A stretch of DNA of 64,000 nucleotides from Nonlabens antarcticus (GCF_015356755.1 NZ_JADFCO010000064.1:248001-312000), one strand, 5' to 3'; shown: positions 34,866 to 45,384, numbered from the stretch's first letter. Notes: a model not told the origin generated them from the letters alone. Program-made: numbers and translations.

Positions 34866-36845
34866 ATGATAAGAGTTTCATACCTCATTTTTTTAGTAAC
34901 CCTTTGTTTCTCAAATTTTTGTAAAGCCCAACAGCTAGAGGACAAAACGTTGTTGACCGTTGATGGTATCGAGTTTGATGCCGGTACTTTTATGAGAGTT
35001 TATCTTAAAAATCTAGACATTGTACAAGATGATTCCCAGAAGGACATGGATAATTATCTAGAACTATATGTCGATTACCGTTTGAAATTACTGCAAGCTT
35101 ATGAACTGGGATTGCAAAATGGTGACGCTTATCAGAAAGAATTATTATCCTACCGCAACAGTCTAGCAGAGTCCTATTTGACAGATAATGAGGTTACAGA
35201 TGCATTAGTGAAACAAGCATATAACCGCATGATGGAAGAAGTAAATGCCAGTCATATTATCGTGAACGTACTGAGAACTGCAACTCCAGCAGATTCTTTA
35301 AAAGCTTATAAAAAAATAGCAGCAATTAAAAAACAGGTGGAAAATGGAGCAGATTTTGCAACAGTGGCACGAGAAGAAAGTGAAGGGCCTAGTGCAGCTT
35401 CTGGTGGCGAGTTAGGATGGTTCGGTGTTTTTACTATGGTAGATGAATTTGAAAATGCTGCCTATGGAAGCGAAGTCGGTCAAATCTCTGGAATTTTCAG
35501 AACCGATTTTGGTTATCATATTCTAAAAGTAAATAGTAAAAGACAAACTCCGGATGAGGTTACCGTAGCTCATATTATGACTTATGATCAACGTGTCGAT
35601 ACTACCAACACGGCGCAGCAACGCATTAATTTAATTTATGGTCAATTAGAAGCTGGAAAGGAATTTAGTGCAATGGCAAGAGAGTTCTCTGAGGATATTA
35701 ATAGCTCTAGGAATGATGGTAAGCTCTCCAGATTTGGAACAGGTGACCTCAATACGCCAGAATTTGAACAAGCTGCATTTGAATTAACAGAAATCAATAG
35801 TTATACAAAACCGGTACAATCAAAATTTGGCTGGCACATTATTCAATTATTGGAAAAGCATCCTACGCCTTCTTTTGAAGATTCTGAACCAGGGTTGCGG
35901 GAACAAATAAAGAACTCTCCCAGATCTAGAAAAATAACTGATGCTTTTACAAATAAACTAATTGCAAAATATGGAGTCCAACTTCCAGAAATTGATTCCT
36001 ACACAAAGAAGTTCCCGCAAGTTACGGACTCCTTGATGACGGGAACGTGGACAAACAACGTGCGCATAAAATCAATGCAACCTTTGTTTGCTATTAAGGA
36101 TCAATCGTACGTGACTAATCAGTTTTATGATTTCATCTCTCAAAAACAGTTGAAGGATTATGGGAAGTATGGTGACCTTGAAGAGAAGCTAGCTGTTTAT
36201 TTTAAAGACTATATAAATGCTTCTCTAATCAACTATTATGATGAGAATTTAGAGCGAGACAATGAAGATTTCGCTTTTATTTATAAAGAATACAAGGAAG
36301 GATTGTTGCTTTTTGATTTGATGGAGAAGAAGGTATGGGAAGAGGCAAAGATAGACAGCACGGGTCAACAAGATTATTACAACAGTCATAAGGACAATTA
36401 CAGGTGGAAAAGAAGGCTTGACATCGTTCTTACTCAAAATACGACAAGTGCCATTGCAGAGAAAGTTAGAGACTTGTTACAAGAAGGAAAAACGGTAGAC
36501 CAGATAAAAGAACAATTAAATGACAAGGGAAGAACCCAGGTAATGGTATCTAAAGGTGTCGTGGAAGAATCGTTTCCCAGGTTGCCTGAAAACTTTGAAG
36601 TCAAAAAAGGGGTTTCTAGGGTGTATGAAAAGGAAAATAACGGCTTTTATAAGGTTGTTCTAGTGAACGATATTCTTGAGCCATCCTTCAAAAATTTTGA
36701 GGAAGCTCGAGGAAACGTGATTAATGATTACCAGCAAGAACTAGAAAAAAAATGGTTGGACAGTCTAAGGATTGATAGAAATATTAATGTAGATGAAAAT
36801 GTATTCACACAAGTAAAAGAAGAGATTGAAAATAAACGTTCGTAA
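34866..36845 (+). CDS. Periplasmic PpiC-type peptidyl-prolyl isomerase
   Basis: A 659-residue protein from the ATG at 34866, which opens a signal peptide (VSYLIFLVTLCFSNFCKAQ). Upstream in-frame codons would put a charged 44-residue stretch in front of it. Two parvulin domains follow: ASHIIVNV...GGELGWFGVFTMVDEFENAAYG and VAHIMTYD...FSEDINSSRNDGKLSRFGTGDL...FGWHIIQLLEKHP. A C-terminal region of ~250 residues is unassigned. SurA/PpiD-like proteins of this kind fold outer-membrane proteins. First of three overlapping PPIase genes. Confidence 0.9.
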   Translation: MIRVSYLIFLVTLCFSNFCKAQQLEDKTLLTVDGIEFDAGTFMRVYLKNLDIVQDDSQKDMDNYLELYVDYRLKLLQAYELGLQNGDAYQKELLSYRNSLAESYLTDNEVTDALVKQAYNRMMEEVNASHIIVNVLRTATPADSLKAYKKIAAIKKQVENGADFATVAREESEGPSAASGGELGWFGVFTMVDEFENAAYGSEVGQISGIFRTDFGYHILKVNSKRQTPDEVTVAHIMTYDQRVDTTNTAQQRINLIYGQLEAGKEFSAMAREFSEDINSSRNDGKLSRFGTGDLNTPEFEQAAFELTEINSYTKPVQSKFGWHIIQLLEKHPTPSFEDSEPGLREQIKNSPRSRKITDAFTNKLIAKYGVQLPEIDSYTKKFPQVTDSLMTGTWTNNVRIKSMQPLFAIKDQSYVTNQFYDFISQKQLKDYGKYGDLEEKLAVYFKDYINASLINYYDENLERDNEDFAFIYKEYKEGLLLFDLMEKKVWEEAKIDSTGQQDYYNSHKDNYRWKRRLDIVLTQNTTSAIAEKVRDLLQEGKTVDQIKEQLNDKGRTQVMVSKGVVEESFPRLPENFEVKKGVSRVYEKENNGFYKVVLVNDILEPSFKNFEEARGNVINDYQQELEKKWLDSLRIDRNINVDENVFTQVKEEIENKRS

Positions 36846-37689
36846 ATACTGTTTGTACCTAATTCCTTTACTGGTTTTAACTTCTTGCTCTTATTTTGAG
36901 AAGGAGGAAAACACAGATGCCATAGCACGTATAGGCGAGGCGTTTTTAACCAGGACAGAAGCTCAATCTGCATTGCCAGAGGAATATACACCGGCGGACT
37001 CTGCACTTATAGTTCAGAAATTCATTGATGAATGGGCCACTGACCAAATGTTGATGAAAAATGCCCGACAGAATATTTCTGAGGAAAAGCAACGCAGTCT
37101 AAACTTGTTAATCGATCGCTACAAAACGGAGTTATACTCTCAAGCCTATCTACAAGAATTGATCAAACATAATCTAGACACGATTGTTTCTAAAGACGCG
37201 ATAATTGAATACTTCCAGGTACGTAAGGAAGAGTTCGTTTTGAATGAAGACCTAGTTAAATTCCGTTATTTATTTCTTGATAAGAACTATGCACAACTAG
37301 ATGAGATAAAATCAATGTTTGAAGATGGCGGTACAAAAAATCTGAAAATTCTGGACAGCCTTTCCTTGGGATTTCGCAGTTTCTCATTAGATGATACTAT
37401 TTGGGTAAAGAAAAGCATTCTTTTGGATCGGATTTTGCCCATTACCCCAGCAAATGAAGATCAGTATATAATACCCGGAAAGTCGTGGGAGCTAGAAGAT
37501 AGTCTTGGCGTATATTTGGTGCGCTTTAAGGACGTACTGCGTCGCGGCGAGCAGGCGCCACTTTCCTACGTCAATCCCACGATCAAACAGATTTTGCGCA
37601 ACCAACGGAAGTTGGCATACATTAAAAAAATTGAAAAAGACCTATTAAATGATGCGATTGAAAGCAATAGACTTAAGATTAATCCGTAG
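36826..37689 (+). CDS. PPIase-associated lipoprotein (degenerate parvulin)
   Basis: A 287-residue lipoprotein (LIPLLVLTSCSYFEKEEN; SC lipobox) starting at a TTG that overlaps the preceding gene by 20 bp. It has the SurA-like N-terminal helical part (IARIGEAFLTRTEAQSALPEEYTPADSALIVQKFIDEW) and a C-terminal PPIase-like region (YLVRFKDVLRRGEQAPLSYVNPTIKQILRNQRK) without a complete catalytic parvulin signature. It probably acts as a chaperone beside the two true isomerases. Confidence 0.75.
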   Translation: MKINVRKYCLYLIPLLVLTSCSYFEKEENTDAIARIGEAFLTRTEAQSALPEEYTPADSALIVQKFIDEWATDQMLMKNARQNISEEKQRSLNLLIDRYKTELYSQAYLQELIKHNLDTIVSKDAIIEYFQVRKEEFVLNEDLVKFRYLFLDKNYAQLDEIKSMFEDGGTKNLKILDSLSLGFRSFSLDDTIWVKKSILLDRILPITPANEDQYIIPGKSWELEDSLGVYLVRFKDVLRRGEQAPLSYVNPTIKQILRNQRKLAYIKKIEKDLLNDAIESNRLKINP

Positions 37690-39127
37690 TTGGACCAGTA
37701 TTTTGATGGTTTTCGCTTTCGCGAAAGCGATGACAGCTCAAACCACACCACAACCTACATCTGCAACACAAGACGAGGCCATAAAGCAAGAAGTACTTGC
37801 CGCCTTAAATGACACAATTGAGCCTACTAAAGTACGGTTCAAAATCGACGGAGTTTCAGGAGTGATCGGTGAATTTGTAGTGCTGGATTCAGACATTGAA
37901 AAGCAGATCATGTCCTACAAACGTGCAGGAAGATCTGATGAAATCACAAAGTGTGAGATGATGCAGTCCATGCTGGGCGAAAAACTATATGCGCACCACG
38001 CAATTCAAGATAGTATCACCGTTTCTGATGCAGAAATATCAGGAATGACAGACCAGCGCATTGAGTATTTCAGATCTCAATTAAATGGTGGTAGCGATCA
38101 AGACATCGCTGATATTTATCGCATGGAAAATATCCAGCAGGTACGCGACGAATTAAATATTATAAACAGAGAGGAATTATTGTCTGATCGCATGCAAAGA
38201 CGATTGACAGAGGATGTGCAAATTACGCCTGAAGAAGTGCGACAGTTCTTCTATGATATTCCAGAGGACGAACGACCTCTTTTCAATACAGAGGTGGAAA
38301 TTGCCCGTATTGTAGTAAAAGCAAAACCCAGTGAGCGATCTATAAAGGAGACGATTGAAAAGCTTAATGAGTATAGGGATGACGTACTAAATAACGATGC
38401 CAATTTTGCGGCTAAAGCAACCCTGTTTTCAGAAGATTCAGGAACAGAACGCCAGGGAGGTTTAATATCCATGAAAAGAGGGGATCCTTATGCAAAGCAG
38501 TTTAAGGAAGCTGCTTTTTCTCTTGAAGAAGGTCAGATAAGCGAGCCTTTTGAAACCGCGTTTGGATGGCATATTGTTTATCTTGAAAAGGTTCGTGGAT
38601 CTGTAAGAGACGTTCGTCATATTTTATTATATCCTTACATAAGTCGTTCCCAGGAGGAAAAAGCAAAAACGATGCTGGATGAAATGCGGGATAGAATCGT
38701 GCAAGGCGATACGACGTTTGCAGACGCTGCTAGAGCTATTAGTGATGAAGAACAAACAGCAAAAAGTGGAGGTCTTTTTGTTAACCCTACTACGGGTGAA
38801 AATTTATTAGATTTAACTAAAGCTGCTCCCTCTCTAGTTTCAACTGTGCAGTTTATGGAAGAAGGTGACGTGAGTGGTATTATCGAGGAAAAAGATGAGC
38901 GCAATATAGGTGTGATGACTTACACCATTGTAAACCTTATCAGAAAGGTAGAAGATCACGAGGCTGACTATACCTTAGATTATTTAAAAATCAAGGACCT
39001 CGCTTTACGCGATAAGCAAGTGCGCAAGATTAAAAAATGGAGAGATGATAAGATCAAGGATACCTATATTAAAATAGGAGATGATTTTGATGATTGTGAT
39101 CTACTTCAAGAATGGAATAAAATATAA
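37649..39127 (+). CDS. SurA-like periplasmic peptidyl-prolyl isomerase
   Basis: A 492-residue protein overlapping the previous gene by 41 bp. Signal peptide LIRSWTSILMVFAFAKAMTAQ is unusual because palindrome copy 10 encodes its AFAKA. SurA N-terminal helices follow (GVSGVIGEFVVLDSDIEKQI...). Two parvulin domains come after: TEVEIARIVVKAKPS...GGLISMKRGDPYAKQFKEAAFSLEEG...FGWHIVYLEKV and VRDVRHILLYPYIS...SGGLFVNPTTGENLL. Likely an outer-membrane protein chaperone; it closes the three-gene PPIase run. Confidence 0.9.
   Translation: MMRLKAIDLRLIRSWTSILMVFAFAKAMTAQTTPQPTSATQDEAIKQEVLAALNDTIEPTKVRFKIDGVSGVIGEFVVLDSDIEKQIMSYKRAGRSDEITKCEMMQSMLGEKLYAHHAIQDSITVSDAEISGMTDQRIEYFRSQLNGGSDQDIADIYRMENIQQVRDELNIINREELLSDRMQRRLTEDVQITPEEVRQFFYDIPEDERPLFNTEVEIARIVVKAKPSERSIKETIEKLNEYRDDVLNNDANFAAKATLFSEDSGTERQGGLISMKRGDPYAKQFKEAAFSLEEGQISEPFETAFGWHIVYLEKVRGSVRDVRHILLYPYISRSQEEKAKTMLDEMRDRIVQGDTTFADAARAISDEEQTAKSGGLFVNPTTGENLLDLTKAAPSLVSTVQFMEEGDVSGIIEEKDERNIGVMTYTIVNLIRKVEDHEADYTLDYLKIKDLALRDKQVRKIKKWRDDKIKDTYIKIGDDFDDCDLLQEWNKI
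37714..37729. repeat. Interspersed palindrome, copy 10 (inside SurA-like signal peptide)
   Basis: Exact core, read as AFAKA at the end of the hydrophobic core, just before the predicted cleavage site (AMTAQ). It adds a Lys to the signal peptide. Confidence 0.92.
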
Positions 39128-39139
39128 CCGTACGAGCTT

Positions 39140-40093
39140 ATGTCAGATGTAGCAGCAATTGACAACCTTGTATTGAGACACAAGGAACTCAAAAAAGAAA
39201 TTTCTAAAGTAATAATAGGACAAGATCATGTGATTGATCAAATCCTAATCAGCATTTTTTCTGGAGGTCATGCATTGCTCATAGGTGTTCCCGGACTCGC
39301 CAAAACATTGATGGTAAATACTATCGCTCAGGCTTTAGGATTGCAGTTCAAGCGCATTCAATTTACACCAGACTTGATGCCTTCTGATATTCTAGGCAGT
39401 GAGATCCTAGATGAAACCAGACAGTTTAAATTTATTAAAGGTCCTGTTTTCTCTAACATAGTGCTGGCAGATGAGATCAACCGTACGCCTCCTAAAACCC
39501 AGGCAGCTTTATTAGAAGCTATGCAAGAACGCTCTGTGACCGTTGCAGGTCATCGATATGATTTAGAAAATCCTTATTTTGTTCTGGCTACTCAAAACCC
39601 TATCGAGCAAGAAGGAACCTATCCCTTGCCAGAAGCGCAACTAGACCGCTTCATGTTTGCCATTAATCTGGAGTATCCATCATACCAAGAAGAGGTGGAC
39701 GTAGTAAAAGCTACGACTTCAGACCGCAAACCAAAGGTGAACCCTTTATTTACGGCACAGGAAATTGTTGATTTGCAACAACTCGTGCGACGCATTCCAG
39801 TTGCAGATAACGTTGTAGAATATGCGGTTAAATTAGTGGGTAAAACCCGACCTAAGTCTGCAGAAGCTCCTGAAATTATCAAGCAATACCTAGATTGGGG
39901 TGCTGGTCCACGAGCTTCTCAGAATCTAATTCTTGCTGCAAAAACTCACGCAGCTACTCGTGGTAAATACAGTCCAGACATTGAGGATGTAAAAGCAGTA
40001 GCGACTGGTATCTTGAGACACAGAATAATTAAGAATTATAAAGCAGAGGCTGAAGGTTTTACAGAAGATAGCCTCATAGCAAAAATCTTATAA
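39140..40093 (+). CDS. MoxR-family AAA+ ATPase
   Basis: A 317-residue ATPase. Walker A is GVPGLAKT, Walker B NIVLADEINRTPPKTQAALLEAMQE. It also has sensor 1 (FVLATQNPIEQEGTYPLPEAQLDRF) and an arginine-containing lid (WGAGPRASQNLILAAK). MoxR proteins remodel VWA-domain partners, but none is next to it here. It follows the PPIase genes after 12 bp, an arrangement that suggests envelope protein quality control; that is inference. Confidence 0.92.
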   Translation: MSDVAAIDNLVLRHKELKKEISKVIIGQDHVIDQILISIFSGGHALLIGVPGLAKTLMVNTIAQALGLQFKRIQFTPDLMPSDILGSEILDETRQFKFIKGPVFSNIVLADEINRTPPKTQAALLEAMQERSVTVAGHRYDLENPYFVLATQNPIEQEGTYPLPEAQLDRFMFAINLEYPSYQEEVDVVKATTSDRKPKVNPLFTAQEIVDLQQLVRRIPVADNVVEYAVKLVGKTRPKSAEAPEIIKQYLDWGAGPRASQNLILAAKTHAATRGKYSPDIEDVKAVATGILRHRIIKNYKAEAEGFTEDSLIAKIL

Positions 40094-40272
40094 TGTCTCA
40101 GAAATACGGCTTACCATTATTATTTCTTTTTGCAGGTGGCCTTTTGATCGCTATTAGTGCTCCCTTGCGGGATTCACGCCCTATATTATCCACAATATTA
40201 TTTTACTTGGGTTACTTCATCGATGCAGCCGCTATATTTCTATTCTTTAAAATCAGATTTCAAAAGAACTGA
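40093..40272 (+). CDS. 59-residue membrane protein coupled to MoxR
   Basis: A small gene whose ATG overlaps the moxR stop (TAATG). It encodes MSQKYGLPLLFLFAGGLLIA at its start, then a polar turn (PLRDSRP), then a second hydrophobic segment (ILFYLGYFIDAAAIFLFF) and a basic end (KIRFQKN). Two transmembrane helices are expected. No family recognised; overlap and hydrophobic pattern are the only evidence. Confidence 0.6.
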   Translation: MSQKYGLPLLFLFAGGLLIAISAPLRDSRPILSTILFYLGYFIDAAAIFLFFKIRFQKN

Positions 40273-40296
40273 TTGTGATTATGCTCAGAGTATTTC

Positions 40297-40312
40297 CGCT
40301 TTCGCGAAAGTG
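40297..40312. repeat. Interspersed palindrome, copy 11 (one-base variant, intergenic)
   Basis: CGCTTTCGCGAAAGTG: the penultimate C is T. It lies 25 bp after the small membrane protein gene. Confidence 0.8.
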
Positions 40313-40472
40313 AGATTCTATTTATATTCTACATGCAGTGTGAATGACTTATATTATTAAGAACGAAACTAAATAAAGCTTAAACATACCGTTGTAATTT
40401 TAGCAGAATGTTAAGAATCTGTTAGAGGTCTTCAATGGTCTGCTGTTATTTTCAAAACGCGTTGGGATTTTG

Positions 40473-40480
40473 TAAATTTG
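40473..40480 (+). promoter_or_regulatory. Possible -7 promoter motif of aconitase
   Basis: TAAATTTG followed by CTTTGAAC, matching TAnnTTTG, 29 bp before the ATG. No good -33 partner is visible. Confidence 0.45.
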
Positions 40481-40509
40481 CTTTGAACAGATACTAAAAA
40501 ACAATTTAT

Positions 40510-42777
40510 ATGGCCTTTGATATTGACATGATCAAAAAAGTGTATGAGACCTTGCCAGCGCGCGTGGACAAAGCACGTAAGCTCGTAGGGAAACCTTTGA
40601 CGCTTTCAGAAAAAATACTTTATGCTCACTTATGGGATGGCAAGGCAACAGAGCCTTTCACTAGAGGTAAGGATTATGTTGATTTTGCCCCAGACCGCAT
40701 TGCGTGTCAGGATGCGACCGCACAAATGGCTCTTTTGCAATTTATGCAAGCCGGTAAAGATCAAGTGGCAGTTCCAACGACAGTTCACTGCGATCACTTG
40801 ATACAGGCAAAACAAGGAGCAGCTATCGATCTTGCTCGTGCAAACGATGTAAGTAACGAGGTTTTTGAGTTCTTAGGTTCTGTATCTAATAAATACGGAA
40901 TTGGTTTTTGGAAACCAGGTGCAGGTATTATACACCAGGTTGTACTTGAAAATTATGCGTTCCCAGGTGGAATGATGATAGGTACTGATTCTCACACAGT
41001 GAATGCTGGTGGATTAGGAATGGTAGCGATAGGAGTAGGTGGAGCTGATGCTGTTGATGTAATGGCAGGTATGGCTTGGGAATTGAAATTTCCTAAGCTG
41101 ATAGGTGTAAAACTTACAGGAAATATCAACGGATGGACTAGTGCTAAGGACGTGATCCTTAAAGTTGCTGGAATTCTTACCGTTAAAGGTGGAACAGGTG
41201 CAATTGTTGAGTACTTTGGAGAAGGTGCTAAAAACCTTTCCTGTACAGGTAAAGGAACCATCTGTAATATGGGAGCTGAGATTGGAGCGACGACTTCAAC
41301 ATTTGGTTATGATGAATCTATGTCTCGATATTTGAGAGCAACAGATCGAGCAGATATTGCTGACGAGGCAGATAAAATAGCAGAATATCTTACTGCTGAT
41401 GATGAGGTTTATGCAAATCCAGAAGAATATTTTGACCAAGTAATTGAAATTAATCTTGATGAACTCGTCCCACATCTAAATGGACCGTTTACTCCAGATC
41501 TTGCGACGCCTGTAGGAGAATTAGGACCTAAGGCTAAAGAAAATGGATGGCCATTAAAAGTGGATTGGGGACTTATAGGTTCTTGTACGAATTCTTCTTA
41601 TGAAGATTTAACCAGAGCGGCCTCCATTGCAGAACAAGCCGTGAAAAAGAATATTAAACCTAAATCTGACTTTGGAATTAATCCGGGATCAGAAACGATA
41701 CGTTTTACAGCCGAGCGCGATGGTATTTTAAAAATATTTGAAGATCTAGACGCTACAATTTTCACAAACGCTTGTGGACCATGTATAGGTCAATGGGATC
41801 GTAGTGATATGAAAGGTGATGAGAAAAACACGATAGTACACTCATTCAACCGTAACTTCTCAAAACGTGCCGATGGTAATCCTAATACGCACGCATTTGT
41901 AGGTTCGCCAGAAATGGTTGCTGCGATTGCGATTTCAGGAAGACTTGATTTCAATCCTATGACAGACTTCTTGATCACTGAAGATGGTGAAGAAGTAATG
42001 CTGGATGAACCATCTGGTATTGAATTGCCTCCTAAAGGCTTTGAGGTGGAAGACGCAGGATATGAGGCTCCAGTTGAAGATGGAAGCAAAATAGATGTGA
42101 AAGTTGCAGAGGATAGTGAAAGATTGCAATTGCTGACACCTTTTGAACCTTGGGATGGAGAAAACCTAATGAATGCAAAATTACTTATTAAAGCATTCGG
42201 GAAGTGTACCACAGATCATATTTCTATGGCTGGTCCATGGTTAAAATACCGCGGTCACTTAGATAATATTTCTAATAATTGTTTAATAGGTGCCGTTAAT
42301 GCTTACACCAAACAAACTAACCTGGTGAAGAGTCAAATAAACGGTGAATATGATGCAGTGCCTAAAACGGCTAGAGCCTATAAAAAAGCTGGTATTCCAA
42401 CTGTAGTCGTGGGAGATCATAATTATGGTGAAGGTTCAAGTAGAGAACACGCTGCCATGGAGCCTAGACACCTAGGAGTTTATGTAGTTCTTGTAAAATC
42501 ATTTGCAAGAATACATGAGACTAACCTTAAGAAACAGGGAATGTTAGGAGTAACATTTGAAAATGAATCTGATTATGACTTGATTCAAGAAGATGACACC
42601 TTCAACTTCATTGACCTGAAAGACTTTGCTCCAGATCAACCATTGACGGTAGAAGTGGTTCATGCAGATGGTTCTAAGGATACTTTTAAAGTGAATCATA
42701 CTTATAATGATGCACAGATTAAATGGTACCGTAAGGGTAGTGCACTTAATTTGATTAAGGAAGAAAACGCAGCTTAA
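40510..42777 (+). CDS. acn: Aconitate hydratase, mitochondrial type
   Basis: A 755-residue [4Fe-4S] enzyme of the TCA cycle isomerising citrate and isocitrate. Cluster cysteines are seen in GSCTNSS and in [12 protein letters not shown] (CxxC). Other motifs are [50 protein letters not shown] and the swivelling-domain [22 protein letters not shown]. The length and these motifs fit the mitochondrial-type class common in Bacteroidota, as opposed to AcnB. It is monocistronic with a strong terminator. Confidence 0.97.
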   Translation: MAFDIDMIKKVYETLPARVDKARKLVGKPLTLSEKILYAHLWDGKATEPFTRGKDYVDFAPDRIACQDATAQMALLQFMQAGKDQVAVPTTVHCDHLIQAKQGAAIDLARANDVSNEVFEFLGSVSNKYGIGFWKPGAGIIHQVVLENYAFPGGMMIGTDSHTVNAGGLGMVAIGVGGADAVDVMAGMAWELKFPKLIGVKLTGNINGWTSAKDVILKVAGILTVKGGTGAIVEYFGEGAKNLSCTGKGTICNMGAEIGATTSTFGYDESMSRYLRATDRADIADEADKIAEYLTADDEVYANPEEYFDQVIEINLDELVPHLNGPFTPDLATPVGELGPKAKENGWPLKVDWGLIGSCTNSSYEDLTRAASIAEQAVKKNIKPKSDFGINPGSETIRFTAERDGILKIFEDLDATIFTNACGPCIGQWDRSDMKGDEKNTIVHSFNRNFSKRADGNPNTHAFVGSPEMVAAIAISGRLDFNPMTDFLITEDGEEVMLDEPSGIELPPKGFEVEDAGYEAPVEDGSKIDVKVAEDSERLQLLTPFEPWDGENLMNAKLLIKAFGKCTTDHISMAGPWLKYRGHLDNISNNCLIGAVNAYTKQTNLVKSQINGEYDAVPKTARAYKKAGIPTVVVGDHNYGEGSSREHAAMEPRHLGVYVVLVKSFARIHETNLKKQGMLGVTFENESDYDLIQEDDTFNFIDLKDFAPDQPLTVEVVHADGSKDTFKVNHTYNDAQIKWYRKGSALNLIKEENAA

Positions 42778-43614
42778 TTAACAGTAATTGAGTAAGAGCT
42801 TAGAGAAAGAGCGTTGCAATTTTGCAACGCTCTTTTTTGCTTTTAAAATTGAATTACTAGTTTAATTTAAGTGTTATTTAATTGTGATTTTCAGGCATTA
42901 GTTGTTTGGTTTTTAAATCAATTACTAGCTTTAGGCAAATAAAATTTAGCCATAAGTTGAAGTGCAAATAAGGTTTTGGCTCTTATTTTTTGAAGAAAGG
43001 CGTATTTCGGGATATAAATACGACTTTGTCATTTTGTGGATAACACACCATAAATTAAGGGGTTTTGAACCCATTCTGTGAAACTACTTCTTTTACTTAT
43101 TGACTATCTAATGGAGTTTTTAAATCATGTAGACCTCTAGTTTGTCCATTTTATAATTGAAGACAGAAGCGCTTCTGACAAGTCAATGATTTTCTCTACG
43201 TACTAGAATATTATTCACCGCGATTATTTATGAGTTGCTTTTTTTGAGATGAAGTAATATAATAATACTAAAGATGCTAAATCTAGGACAACCCACCAAT
43301 AATGCAGAAAACCTTAAATTTCGATCACATAGTATTCTCAATGTAGATTTAATCAGAACGCAATAATGGAATTAGAACTTTTCACTTCATCCTTTATCGT
43401 TATACAGTGATGTAGCTCATTACAATTTAAATCTTAGGAATCATATTATGCAAAGAATTATGCAAAGATTAGCTCTGCATGATTTTGGGTATAAAAATTT
43501 AAGTAAAGTAAAAATGAGCCTTACACTGAAACAGGTATAATCAGCAGCAAACCGGTTCTAAACTGAATTCTATCCTTAGAAAATGGTTTGTCATTGCAGC
43601 AATATTTTAGCAAC
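42778..43614. other. Long convergent gene-free spacer
   Basis: An 837-bp AT-rich spacer after aconitase. It has the terminator at 42806-42840, a short CGTATTT/AAATACG inverted repeat at 43001-43022 and a direct repeat of ATTATGCAAAGA near 43446-43468. I see no gene. Confidence 0.45.
42806..42837 (+). terminator. Intrinsic terminator of aconitase
   Basis: AAAGAGCGTTGCAA pairs perfectly with TTGCAACGCTCTTT around a 2-nt centre, followed by a T run. Confidence 0.93.
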
Positions 43615-45303
43615 TTAATACCCTACAGCGGCGCCGTCCGGACTAGAGCTATCTGACGCACCAGAATAGATATTATTTTTTGCATCATATTGAATGCCCA
43701 TTAAACGACCTAATTGATTGGAAGCTTTCATATTGTGACCCATAGCTTCAAGTTGTTCTACTGTATCTGGAGATAATTTATCCATTTCATAGTACGTAAC
43801 ATCTGGCAACCACTGATGATGAATTTTCATCGCTTCAATGCCTTGACCTACGGGCATATCATAAAGTATAGCATTAAGAACTGTTTGAAAAACGGTATTT
43901 ATAATTGTACGCCCACCAGGACTTCCCACAATGAGAAATGGTTTGCCATCTTTTGCAACTATGGTAGGGTTCATGGAAGAAAGCATTCGTTTTTCTGGAG
44001 CAATAAGATTAGGATCAGTTCCTATCTGACCGTTTGAGGTTGTTTCACCCGGGACCGGATTGAAATCGCCCATCTCATTATTGAATATAAAACCCAATGT
44101 TGAATCACCTAATCCTGATCCATAAGATTGTTCTAAAGTATAAGTCACACTAACGGCATTTCCAGCGTTGTCGACTACTGAAAAGTGGGTCGTATCATCT
44201 CCATCATAGGGATGGCTAAATTTTTCTGGATTGCTTACAGATGCATTGTTCTTATCAATATTGTTAAAGAGCTTTTTAGCATATTCCTTAGAAGTCAATC
44301 GGTCAAGAGGCATATTGAGGTTAAAATCGGGATCACCTAGGTATTCCGCTCGATTTGCAAAACCACGACGCATGGCTTCTATGACCAAATGCACATAAGC
44401 TGTGGAATTAAACGGAATCGTCTCTAGATCTGCTTGCTCAATAATGTTAAGCATCGCTGTCATGGTAACACCACCAGAACTGGGTGGCGGCATGCTGTAA
44501 ATATCATAACCATTAAATGTTCCTTTGATGGGTTCACGTTCTACCGCTTGGTATTTGGCAAGATCTTCTATACTAATTATCCCACCGTTTGTTTTCATAA
44601 AAGCTGCAATTTGCTGAGCTACCTTTCCTTTGTAAAAACCATCTTGGCCATTGGCAGCTATTAGTTCTAACGTTTTAGCCAGTTCTGGTTGTTTCCAGCT
44701 TTCTTTAAAGTCAACTGGAGAACCATCAGGTTTCAGAAAATAGTTTTTGAGAAAAGCTGTTGAGCTTTCTGAATCGCGGATTACTTTTGATTCATTATAC
44801 AAAGCCCAGGTTAACGGGAAGCCGTCAATCGCTAATTTTATGGCTGGTTCTACTAAAGTTTTCCAGGGGAGTTTACCATATTTTTTATGCGCTAGATAAA
44901 GACCGGCTACCGTGCCAGGAACGCCTATTGCCAGCGCGGAATCATGGTTTATACGATCTGGGACCACACCATTTTCATTTAGAAACATAGTGGGACTTGC
45001 TGCTAGCGGTGCTTTCTCTCTAAAGTCTATAGTGGTTGCATTTCCATCAGTAGGTAAATACACCATAAAGCCACCACCACCTATATTCCCGGCAGCTGGA
45101 TGTGTGACGGCTAGCGCAAAAGCTGTTGCAACGCTCGCATCGATGGCATTTCCCCCTTGTTTTAAAATTGCTACTCCGGCTTCACTGGCGAGGCGGTTAT
45201 CAGATACCACCATGCCATTGCGGGCGTATGTTTGAGCTTGAATAGTAATACTCGTGAATAATATAAAAACTAAAAGAAAGTAGTGTATAAGTCTGGAAAA
45301 CAT
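43615..45303 (-). CDS. ggt: Gamma-glutamyltransferase
   Basis: A 562-residue exported Ntn-hydrolase with a signal peptide (FLLVFILFTSITIQAQ). DDTTHFSVVDNAGNAVSVTYTLE contains the expected autocleavage site before Thr372, the nucleophile. It also has the glutamate-binding NNEMGDF, the SSMNPTIV and PFLIVGSPGGRTIINTVFQ motifs, and DSSSPDGAAVGY at the end. It cleaves glutathione and gamma-glutamyl peptides in the periplasm. Monocistronic, divergent from the crtA-like gene. Confidence 0.95.
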   Translation of the reverse strand: MFSRLIHYFLLVFILFTSITIQAQTYARNGMVVSDNRLASEAGVAILKQGGNAIDASVATAFALAVTHPAAGNIGGGGFMVYLPTDGNATTIDFREKAPLAASPTMFLNENGVVPDRINHDSALAIGVPGTVAGLYLAHKKYGKLPWKTLVEPAIKLAIDGFPLTWALYNESKVIRDSESSTAFLKNYFLKPDGSPVDFKESWKQPELAKTLELIAANGQDGFYKGKVAQQIAAFMKTNGGIISIEDLAKYQAVEREPIKGTFNGYDIYSMPPPSSGGVTMTAMLNIIEQADLETIPFNSTAYVHLVIEAMRRGFANRAEYLGDPDFNLNMPLDRLTSKEYAKKLFNNIDKNNASVSNPEKFSHPYDGDDTTHFSVVDNAGNAVSVTYTLEQSYGSGLGDSTLGFIFNNEMGDFNPVPGETTSNGQIGTDPNLIAPEKRMLSSMNPTIVAKDGKPFLIVGSPGGRTIINTVFQTVLNAILYDMPVGQGIEAMKIHHQWLPDVTYYEMDKLSPDTVEQLEAMGHNMKASNQLGRLMGIQYDAKNNIYSGASDSSSPDGAAVGY

Positions 45304-45384
45304 AAAATGAAAATTATAGCAAAAAGATACGACCTATTATACACAGAACAAGGTTCAAGGTTAGTTCTGCATTTGATCAATACG

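Noticed and set aside
42850-43614. Small RNA or riboswitch in the aconitase-ggt spacer
   Set aside because: Only one weak hairpin (43001-43022) was visible and no conserved aptamer pattern; the region is plain AT-rich DNA.
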